Position numbers and translations under genes: made by a program
The notes under the pieces: generated by a model
Told to the model about the DNA's origin: nothing
The model's input: the letters and a program-made list of their open reading frames with translations, nothing else
Databases searched by the model: none
In this document: piece by piece, positions 16,542 to 22,524 of the stretch
Layout: each line of letters starts with the position of its first letter
Numbering within the stretch: the stretch's first letter is position 1
Origin: Deltaproteobacteria bacterium
GTDB taxonomy: Bacteria; Desulfobacterota; Desulfobacteria; Desulfobacterales; Desulfatirhabdiaceae
DNA length: 22,524 nucleotides
Assembly (NCBI GenBank): GCA_021778975.1
Contig: JAJYBO010000015.1
Coordinates: 1 to 22,524 of the forward strand
Direction of reading: 5' to 3'

Positions 16542-17210
16542 ATGATTGTAGCCGATAAAAAACCGATCGAAGAAATTATTCAGCAAGTGGAAAGTTATCA
16601 TAATGTGCTGATTTTGGGATGCAATGAATGCGTCACCGTCTGTGAAGCCGGTGGCAAGAAAGAGGTGGGCATTCTGGCGTCCGCGCTGCGGATGTATTTT
16701 CTCAATAACGGGAAAGACATGCGGATTGATGAAGTGACGCTGGAACGCCAGTGCGACCACGAGTATCTGGAGGAAATCCGGGATCGCATAGATCGTTATG
16801 ATGCGGTGGTTTCTCTGGCCTGCGGTGTCGGTGTTCAATTCATGGCCGAGACATATCTTTCCAAACCGATTTTTCCTGGGGTGAACACATGTTTTCTTGG
16901 GGTCACCGAAAAACGAGGGCTTTGGACGGAGCGATGTCAGGCTTGCGGCCAGTGTATTCTGGCGAACACGGCTGGCATTTGTCCGGTATCGCGCTGCGCC
17001 AAACGAATTTTAAACGGCCCCTGCGGCGGCTCCAGCAAGGGCAAATGCGAGGTGAACAAGGATCTGGATTGCGCCTGGCAGCTTATCGTGGATAGACTGA
17101 AGGCGTTAGGCCGCATGGATGACTACGAGAAACTCTTTTCGATCAAGGACTGGTCCACCGACAGAGCCGGCGGCCCCCGAAAAGTCATCAGGGAGGATGT
17201 GCAGATATGA
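16542..17210 (+). CDS. metV: MetV, methylene-THF reductase partner protein (MTHFR C-terminal Cys-rich family)
   Basis: A 222-residue cysteine-rich protein of the MTHFR_C/MetV family. The N-terminal motif has Cys27, Cys30 and Cys34 (GCNECVTVC). A conserved central part contains VSLACGVGVQ. The C-terminal cysteine block (CQACGQCILANTAGICPVSRCAK, about residues 132-155) is followed by the signature LNGPCGG. MetV binds MetF and carries a zinc site and an iron-sulfur cluster; in acetogens MetF and MetV together form the methylene-THF reductase. The start is ATG 16542 with GAGAGG upstream. Its stop overlaps the metF2 start as ATGA, which supports stoichiometric production of the V and F subunits. 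Confidence 0.88.
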   Translation: MIVADKKPIEEIIQQVESYHNVLILGCNECVTVCEAGGKKEVGILASALRMYFLNNGKDMRIDEVTLERQCDHEYLEEIRDRIDRYDAVVSLACGVGVQFMAETYLSKPIFPGVNTCFLGVTEKRGLWTERCQACGQCILANTAGICPVSRCAKRILNGPCGGSSKGKCEVNKDLDCAWQLIVDRLKALGRMDDYEKLFSIKDWSTDRAGGPRKVIREDVQI

Positions 17211-18142
17211 CCACAAAAACCCCCAGCAAACTGGAAAAAATTCTGGCGTCTGGCTGTTTGGCCGTCACTTCGGAAGTCGGTCCGCCGCGGGGCGGCAACC
17301 CCAAACATATCGAGGAAAAAGGACGTCTGATCCAACATCATGTGGATGCCATCAACATTACCGACAATCAGACATCCGTCACACGGATGTGCAGCCTTGC
17401 GGCCTGTATCCGTCTTAAGCTTATGGGGCTTGAACCGGTATTGCAGATGGTGACGCGAGACCGCAACCGGATTGCCCTGCAAAGCGATATTCTGGGCGCG
17501 GCATCTTTCGATATCCACAACATTCTCTGTCTTTCGGGCGATCATCAAAGTTTTGGAGATTGCCCCACAGGCCAGAACGTTCATGATATTGATTCAATGC
17601 AACTCATTCAGACCGTGCGCCGCATGCGGGATGAGGGCAAATTCCTGGGCGGCGCGGATATCGCCTGTCCGCCCCGGATGTTTGTCGGCGCCGCGGAAAA
17701 TCCTTTTGCCGATCCCTTTGAAATACGGGTTCCCCGGCTGGCCAAGAAAATTGCGGCCGGGGTCGAATTTATTCAGACCCAGTGTATTTACAATCTCGAT
17801 AAATTCGAACTTTGGGTCAAACAGGCCAGAGAGCGGGGGCTTACCGAAAAAGTACACATCCTGGCGGGGGTTACGCCGCTGAAATCCGTGGGGATGGCCC
17901 GGTATATGAAAAACCGGGTGCCGGGGATGGACGTTCCTGATGATGTGATCAAGCGCATGGCCGCTGTTCCCAAAGAAAAACAGCCTGATGAGGGCATTAC
18001 CATTTGTGTTGAAACCATAGAACGCCTCAAATCTGTGGAGGGCGTCCACGGGTTTCATATCATGGCCATCGAATGGGAGGAAAAAGTGGCTGAGATTGTC
18101 GAGCGGGCTGGTCTTTTTCCCCGTCCGACGGTGGAAATTTGA
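17207..18142 (+). CDS. metF: Methylenetetrahydrofolate reductase MetF, paralogue 2
   Basis: A 311-residue MTHFR-fold flavoprotein. The catalytic-Glu segment VTSEVGPPRGGNPKH lies at residues ~22-36 and an FAD-loop Asp at LSGDHQSFGD (~107-116). The folate-contacting Gln is kept (EFIQTQCIYNLDKF, ~188-201), and PLKSVGMARYMKN follows at ~225. It catalyses methylene-THF to methyl-THF in the Wood-Ljungdahl methyl branch, or the reverse during acetate or methyl oxidation. It is coupled to metV by an ATGA overlap, with GGGAGG upstream. Because it keeps the canonical residues that metF1 lacks, this is probably the main catalytic MetF of the MetFV pair. Confidence 0.9.
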   Translation: MTTKTPSKLEKILASGCLAVTSEVGPPRGGNPKHIEEKGRLIQHHVDAINITDNQTSVTRMCSLAACIRLKLMGLEPVLQMVTRDRNRIALQSDILGAASFDIHNILCLSGDHQSFGDCPTGQNVHDIDSMQLIQTVRRMRDEGKFLGGADIACPPRMFVGAAENPFADPFEIRVPRLAKKIAAGVEFIQTQCIYNLDKFELWVKQARERGLTEKVHILAGVTPLKSVGMARYMKNRVPGMDVPDDVIKRMAAVPKEKQPDEGITICVETIERLKSVEGVHGFHIMAIEWEEKVAEIVERAGLFPRPTVEI

Positions 18143-18213
18143 CGTCGAAATCCGGATTTTCTATGTGTTCCGGCTTTCAATGAACTGACAACCGATACGA
18201 AAGGACGTGACCC

Positions 18214-18603
18214 ATGAGTGAAAAAAAACGTATTCTGATTGTAGATGATGAACCCGATTTTTCGATGGTTGTACAGACCTACCTGGATCGGGAAGGATTT
18301 GCCACAGAGCTGGCGTATAATGGAGCGGAAGGCTTTGAGAAAATCAAGGCCAATCCTCCGGACGCCATCGTTCTGGATGTCATGATGCCCGAAATGGACG
18401 GCTATGAGCTGTGCGCGGCGCTCAAAAAGGACAGCGCCTATGCCAGTATTCCGGTCGTGCTGCTGACAGCCGTGGCGGATCATGTGACATCCACCAAGTA
18501 TTCTCATTACGACGGCATGAATATGGAAGCTGATGATTATCTGCCTAAACCGGCTTCGGCGGAAGACATTACCCGGAGCGTCAAGCGCTTGCTAAAAATG
18601 TGA
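18214..18603 (+). CDS. Single-domain response regulator (CheY-like receiver)
   Basis: A 129-residue protein consisting only of a receiver domain. The acidic pair is in ILIVDDEPDF (residues ~7-16), the phospho-acceptor Asp in IVLDVMMPEMDG (~52-63), the switch Thr in LLTAVADH and the conserved Lys in LPKPAS. There is no output domain, so it would work by protein contact or as a phosphorelay shuttle. The start has AAAGGA upstream at a good distance. It lies 71 nt after the metF2 stop and upstream of two kinases, which suggests one signalling module. A link to the metF-hdrA operon is positional only. Confidence 0.9.
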   Translation: MSEKKRILIVDDEPDFSMVVQTYLDREGFATELAYNGAEGFEKIKANPPDAIVLDVMMPEMDGYELCAALKKDSAYASIPVVLLTAVADHVTSTKYSHYDGMNMEADDYLPKPASAEDITRSVKRLLKM

Positions 18604-18623
18604 TACATTTCCCCAATTCGTAA

Positions 18624-18642
18624 TTCACCATGATATGGTGAA
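18624..18642. other. Perfect inverted repeat between the response regulator and the kinase
   Basis: TTCACCAT at 18624-18631 and ATGGTGAA at 18635-18642 form an 8-bp perfect palindrome with a 3-base centre, 20 nt after the response-regulator stop. It has no U-run. It could be a protein-binding site or an mRNA 3' hairpin. Confidence 0.5.
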
Positions 18643-18679
18643 CCCGATACGGATTATATTCTCATTCAAGAAAGACACT

Positions 18680-18843
18680 TTCGTAAGAAGTCAAATTTGA
18701 TGCCCTTGTAAGAAGTCAAAATTCGGACGACTTTGTAAAAAGGCCGCAGGTAAGGCGCGCAAATCATGATGAGTGAGGCGTACTTATGGTGCGCCGCAAC
18801 GACGAAGGATGCAGCGCAACGCAGCATCCGGACTTTTTACGAA
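18680..18843. repeat. MITE-like element with imperfect terminal inverted repeats
   Basis: The left end TTCGTAAGAAGTC (18680-18692) and right end GACTTTTTACGAA (18831-18843) are inverted repeats matching at 12 of 13 bases, giving a 164-bp unit. Inside are a stem-loop (18777-18783 with 18789-18795, 7 bp) and a 33-base segment (18708-18740) shared with 8015-8047 at 30 of 33 bases. Its right part and flank (18798-18852) recur inverted at 21908-21962 at 50 of 55 bases. No transposase is encoded and no target duplication is obvious. The element fills most of the 18604-18868 gap and lies directly before the kinase start. Confidence 0.7.
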
Positions 18844-18868
18844 GCCGTCAAATTTCAGAGATACGATT

Positions 18869-20329
18869 ATGACGATTCCACGCACGGAAACCGAGAAAGA
18901 ATACCTGATCCGGGCTATTGACGCGCTGGATCGTGAAATGATCGTGATATCTCCGGATCACCGTATTCTTGCCACCAATCGCTATACAATCGAAAAACGG
19001 GGTAAAAACATCGTTGGCGATGTCTGTTACGATGTCTTTCATGAACGGCGTTCTCCCTGTGATGATTGTCCCGCCCGCCGTGTTCTGCATGACGGGAAAC
19101 CGGTTCTGAAAGACTCGTATAGAAGTCTTCAGGAAAGCGAACAGCGGGTTTCCTGTTATCCCATTTATTCTGAAGGCGTTATCACCGCGCTGTTGATGGT
19201 GGATTTCGATCTTCCCCGGCTTGGAAAGCTGGAGGAAGAACTGCGGCGGTCGAACGCCTTTCTGAAAAACATGATCAACAGCGCGGTGGATGGGGTGATT
19301 GCCGCCGACCGCAGAGGAAAAATTTTCATTTTTAATCAGTCTGCTGCTGAAGTCAGTGGTTACAGCATTGATGAAGCGCTCGATCGTCTTTATATTCAGA
19401 ATATCTATCCGGACCGCGGGGCATGGGATATCATGAAAAAACTTCGAAGCGACGAGTACGGCGGACGGGGAAAGCTGAAGGAATACCATGTGGATGTTTT
19501 GGGAAAGCAGGGAGAACGCATTCCTATCAGCCTGTATGCTTCGATTATCTATGAAGAGGGGCGGGAGGTCGGATCCATCGGGTTTTTCCATGATTTGCGG
19601 ACGCGGATTCGCCTGAAAAAAGAGCTGGAAAGCGCTCAGATTCAGCTCCTCCAGAACGAAAAGATGGCGTCTCTGGGTAAACTGGCGGCAGGCGTGGCCC
19701 ATCAGTTGAACAATCCTCTGGGCGGCATCATGCTCTATTCCCGATTGATCCAGGAGGAATATGCGCTCAGTGAGCCGGCTGTGGCGGATTTGAATCGGAT
19801 TTTGCGAGACGCCGAACGTTGTCGAGATATCGTCAAGGAACTGCTCGTATTCGCCCGCCAGACCCGGCATGAAAAACAGCTCCTCGATGTCAACAAAGCC
19901 ATCTCCCGCACCCTGTTTCTGCTGGAAAAGCAGGTACTGTTTCAGAACATCATTATCGAAACCCGTCTTTCGATGAATATTCCCATGGTGCTGGGCGACA
20001 TCCAGCAACTCAGTCATGTGTTCATGAACATCATTTTAAATGCGGCCCAGGCCATGGAAGGTCGGGGAAAACTGACTATTTCGAGTATGCTTTCAGAGGA
20101 TGCCCAGAAAGTGGTTATCACCATTTCCGATACCGGGCCAGGAATTCCGGAAGATGTGTTGCCCCACGTTTTCGAGCCGTTTTATACCACCAAAGAAGAA
20201 GGGCAGGGGACAGGGCTGGGGCTGAGTCTGGCGTATGGTATTGTGGAAAGTCACCATGGAAAAATTTTGGCGGGAAACAACCCGGATAGCGGTTCCGTTT
20301 TTGTGATCGAATTGCCGATCAATCCCTGA
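18869..20329 (+). CDS. PAS-domain sensor histidine kinase
   Basis: A 486-residue kinase with no clear membrane span, so probably cytoplasmic. Domains: a first PAS-like domain (about 10-120) with a Cys-rich loop SPCDDCPARR near residue 62; a second PAS (about 130-245: INSAVDGVIAADRRGKIFIF, with a PAC-like tail); a HisKA H-box GVAHQLNNPLGG (~280); and the ATPase with N-box NIILNAAQAM, G1 DTGPGIP, F-box FEPFYTTK and G2 GTGLGLSLAYG. The residue after the phospho-His is Gln instead of the usual Glu or Asp. ATG 18869 is chosen because in-frame codons further upstream (from GTG 18773) are read from the repeat element; its Shine-Dalgarno is weak. The ligand is unknown, and the CxxC loop makes a redox or metal cue possible. 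Confidence 0.85.
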   Translation: MTIPRTETEKEYLIRAIDALDREMIVISPDHRILATNRYTIEKRGKNIVGDVCYDVFHERRSPCDDCPARRVLHDGKPVLKDSYRSLQESEQRVSCYPIYSEGVITALLMVDFDLPRLGKLEEELRRSNAFLKNMINSAVDGVIAADRRGKIFIFNQSAAEVSGYSIDEALDRLYIQNIYPDRGAWDIMKKLRSDEYGGRGKLKEYHVDVLGKQGERIPISLYASIIYEEGREVGSIGFFHDLRTRIRLKKELESAQIQLLQNEKMASLGKLAAGVAHQLNNPLGGIMLYSRLIQEEYALSEPAVADLNRILRDAERCRDIVKELLVFARQTRHEKQLLDVNKAISRTLFLLEKQVLFQNIIIETRLSMNIPMVLGDIQQLSHVFMNIILNAAQAMEGRGKLTISSMLSEDAQKVVITISDTGPGIPEDVLPHVFEPFYTTKEEGQGTGLGLSLAYGIVESHHGKILAGNNPDSGSVFVIELPINP

Positions 20330-20385
20330 GTCTGTGTCGGGATCGCGTGTTCTGACCATCGCTTTTTATTTTCAGGAAGGTTCTT

Positions 20386-21897
20386 GTGAAATCGGAAAAC
20401 ATGTCGAACGGTCTGACCATTCTGGTTGTGGATGATGAAGAAAGCATTCGGGAAGGCTCCGAACGCATTCTGGCGCGTATGGGGTATCATGTCTATAAAG
20501 CCTCCCAGGGCAGCGAAGGTCTGGAAATTCTGAACGACCATCCGGTTTCCATCGTTCTTCTGGACCTGAAAATGCCGGGAATGGATGGTATGGAAGTGTT
20601 GGGCCATATCCAGAAGCTGAATCCGGAAATTCTGGTCATCATCATCACCGGTTATGCAACCCTTGAAACCGCCATCGAGGCCATGAAACAGGGGGCTTAT
20701 GATTTCATTCCCAAGCCTTTCGAACCGGATCAACTGCGGATTGTCATCAATCGGGCCAGGGAGCGGATACGCCTTGCCGGGGAGACCGAGAGACTGGCGC
20801 AGGAGCGGCAGCGAAATCTGGCGGATCTGTCCACGGAAAAAAGCCGGATTCGCACCATCGTGGAGTCGCTTCCGAATGGCGTTTTAGTGACCAACGTTCA
20901 GGGACAGGTGGCCCTGATGAATCCCGCTTTTCAATGGCTGACGGGTATCGAGGCGCGCGATGTCACCGGCGAGTCTATCGAGACCTGTATCCAGGACAGG
21001 GGATTGTGTCAGATGATTCAGGATATTTCCACCGGAAATGCGTTGTCACTTCCGGCGACTTACGAGTTTACCACTGTGGGAGAGAAATATTTGCTGGCGT
21101 CGGGACGTCCGGTTTTGGGAGATGACGGCGAATGTCTGGGGGCTGTGGTGAATCTGGTGGACATCACGGCCATGAAAGTGCTGGATCGCCTGAAATCTGA
21201 ATTTGTGGCCAAAGTATCTCATGAACTGAGATCGCCGTTATCTACCATTCATGAGCAATTGGCGCTGGTTCTCAAAGACATGGTGGAGAAAGAGTCATCT
21301 CGCGATCAGTATCTGATTTCTCGCGCCAAAGAAAAAACACTGGGATTGATATCATTGATCGGCGATCTTCTGGATCTGTCTCGTATCGAGGCGGGGAATG
21401 TGTGTTTGGAGTGCAAACCAGTCAAACTGGATGAACTCTTGAAAAGCATCGTGGATTTCATGACGACTCGGGCCAGTGCGAAAAATCAGCGGCTCGATCT
21501 GGTGTTGCCGGATGCGCTGTTCCCCACGATATCTGCCGACCCGCGGGCGCTGGAAAGCATTTTCGGCAATCTGATCACAAACGCCATCAATTATACGCCA
21601 GATGGCGGCGCCATTGAGGTCCGGCTTTATTTGTCGCCGGACGATGTCCAGCCCACCCATATCCGAATTGACATCCGCGACAATGGATTCGGTATTGAAG
21701 CCAGGGATCTCGACAATATCTTCAAGCGGTTTTATCGAGTCAAAAATGAAAAGACCCGTTTTATCACCGGCACGGGCCTTGGGCTTCCCATTGTCAAAGG
21801 GCTTCTGGATGAACTGAAGGGGGATATTCAAGTGCAGAGTGAACCTGCCCGGGGTTCGACGTTCAGCGTATTTCTACCTCTTGCCGTATCGGAATGA
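20386..21897 (+). CDS. Hybrid receiver-PAS-histidine kinase
   Basis: A 503-residue protein with an N-terminal receiver domain: VVDDEES near residue 16, phospho-Asp in IVLLDLKMPGMDG (~60), Lys in PKPFEPDQ. A coiled linker follows (about 125-155), then a PAS domain (about 158-265), HisKA with the intact SHELRSPLS (~280) and a HATPase with NLITNAINYTPDGG, DNGFGI, FKRFYRV and GTGLGLPIVKG. An N-terminal receiver on a kinase suggests it receives phosphate from another kinase, plausibly the PAS kinase just upstream, and then signals onward. The start is GTG 20386, supported by AGGAAGG at 5-nt spacing; ATG 20401 lacks a well-placed ribosome site. Confidence 0.87.
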   Translation: MKSENMSNGLTILVVDDEESIREGSERILARMGYHVYKASQGSEGLEILNDHPVSIVLLDLKMPGMDGMEVLGHIQKLNPEILVIIITGYATLETAIEAMKQGAYDFIPKPFEPDQLRIVINRARERIRLAGETERLAQERQRNLADLSTEKSRIRTIVESLPNGVLVTNVQGQVALMNPAFQWLTGIEARDVTGESIETCIQDRGLCQMIQDISTGNALSLPATYEFTTVGEKYLLASGRPVLGDDGECLGAVVNLVDITAMKVLDRLKSEFVAKVSHELRSPLSTIHEQLALVLKDMVEKESSRDQYLISRAKEKTLGLISLIGDLLDLSRIEAGNVCLECKPVKLDELLKSIVDFMTTRASAKNQRLDLVLPDALFPTISADPRALESIFGNLITNAINYTPDGGAIEVRLYLSPDDVQPTHIRIDIRDNGFGIEARDLDNIFKRFYRVKNEKTRFITGTGLGLPIVKGLLDELKGDIQVQSEPARGSTFSVFLPLAVSE

Positions 21898-22415
21898 TGC
21901 CATCACGTTTGATGGGTTCGTAAAATGTCCGTATGCGGCGTTGCGCTGCATCCTTCGTCGTTTAGGTATGTCCATGCAGATGAAATCTTCGAAATTGTCC
22001 GGTGTAATAACGGTGAATTCGTGAGACGGATAGGGTTTGGCGAAAGTTTTAGACAAACGCGGTCTGATGTTAGGATTCCACTTGAATTCCCACGTAGAAA
22101 GCTTCCCATCCCGTTCTTCTATATAATCAATTTCCTGCTGATCCTGCGTGCGCCAAAACCAGGAATTTACCCACAAGCGATGATAGTGAAGTGCTTTGAT
22201 TCGTTCGCCGATTAAGAAGTTTTCCCAAAGGCTTCCGATATCCGATCTCATGAGCTGTTTTCGATAATGGCCCGGGTATCCGCTTCATCAGCATTCAACC
22301 ATAACACATGTGGAATTTGGTTGAATATCCGTTGGAGCAGTGTCGTTTTTCCGGTTTGTCGCGCGCCCTGAATAATCAGGGCTTTTCCACCATTGAGCCG
22401 AACGGCCTTCTGCAT
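21874..22415 (-). pseudogene. AAA/DUF4143-family ATPase gene with internal deletion
   Basis: Reading the minus strand, ATG 22415 (GAGGA upstream) opens a 55-residue frame with Walker A (LIIQGARQTGKTTLL) and VLWLNADEADTRAIIENSS, ending at TGA 22248-22250. An overlapping ATG (ATGA) starts a second frame, 22251 down to 21874. This frame carries the C-terminal part of the same family (IGSLWENFLIGERIK, WFWRTQDQQEIDYIEERDGK, EFTVITPDNFEDF). The centre, with Walker B and the start of DUF4143, is missing: roughly 250 residues by my recollection of intact homologues, and the join shifts frame. The last ~25 codons are supplied by the inverted repeat copy and by sequence overlapping the hybrid-kinase 3' end. 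Such ATPases are common accessory genes of unknown role; this one should be inactive. Confidence 0.75.
21908..21962 (-). repeat. Inverted partial copy of the MITE-like element
   Basis: The minus strand of this segment matches 18798-18852 at 50 of 55 positions, including 25 identical bases in a row at one end. Only the right end of the element is present. It lies 10 nt after the hybrid-kinase stop and inside the 3' end of the broken ATPase frame. Together the two copies form an inverted pair around the two kinase genes. Confidence 0.8.
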
Positions 22416-22524
22416 AAACGCTTCCTCAGCGAAAAAGTGTTATTCCACCCGACCCATCCTGAAAGACATGGGTATTTAAACCTCATATCCAAACGAATTG
22501 CCCCATGCAGTTGGGAATAAAAAT

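Noticed and set aside
18146..18180. Intrinsic terminator after metF2 (CCGGA ... TCCGG)
   Set aside because: The stem is only about 5 bp with a loop of about 12 nt, and no U-run follows.
21925..22215. Plus-strand frame after the hybrid kinase
   Set aside because: It is antisense to the DUF4143 remnant, whose family motifs are clear on the minus strand.
22416..22524. Additional gene or extended ATPase start at the right edge
   Set aside because: On the minus strand an in-frame TAA stands just 8 codons upstream of ATG 22415, and no other motif is visible; the edge is too short to support a call.

Overview
The window looks like a chromosomal stretch from a Desulfobacterota (deltaproteobacterial) anaerobe, most likely a sulfate reducer or relative. 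Three things point there: an HdrA/MvhD/MetV/MetF gene set for the methyl branch of the reductive acetyl-CoA pathway, two selenocysteine-type in-frame UGA codons in hdrA and mvhD, and a short dispersed repeat of the kind seen in these genomes. This assignment is inferred from gene content, not from a marker gene.

Layout. (1) 2-1352: the end of a GT4-type glycosyltransferase and a GT2 glycosyltransferase, the tail of a surface-polysaccharide locus. (2) 1397-9147: a type II secretion operon in the order gspE-F-H-I-J-K-L-M-C, with no secretin (gspD) or major pseudopilin (gspG) in view; a small hairpin repeat sits between gspL and gspM. (3) 9167-10400: a remnant of a Fic protein that has lost its catalytic core, and a coiled-coil protein with a nuclease-like C-terminus and an internal 42-bp tandem repeat. 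(4) 10401-10655: an AT-rich intergenic region with a good sigma70-type promoter. (5) 10656-18142: a compact operon metF1 - hdrA(Sec, giant fusion) - mvhD(Sec) - metV - metF2. (6) 18214-21897: a single-domain response regulator, a PAS histidine kinase and a REC-PAS-kinase hybrid, with a MITE-like repeat in front of the first kinase and an inverted partial copy just after the hybrid. (7) 21874-22415, minus strand: an AAA/DUF4143 ATPase gene wrecked by an internal deletion.

The centrepiece is region 5. It resembles the MetFV-HdrABC-MvhD complex of acetogens, but HdrB and HdrC are absent. In their place is one predicted 1495-residue HdrA polypeptide: an HdrA FAD module with Sec77, an inserted GltD/NfnB-like NAD(P)H:flavin module, the rest of HdrA, then a second complete HdrA with terminal ferredoxin clusters. 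MvhD also carries Sec (Sec17). A stop-respecting gene finder would cut off the N-termini of both proteins. The likely role is passing electrons between NAD(P)H, ferredoxin and methylene-tetrahydrofolate, possibly with flavin-based bifurcation. One of the two MetF paralogues (metF1) lacks the conserved folate-contacting Gln.
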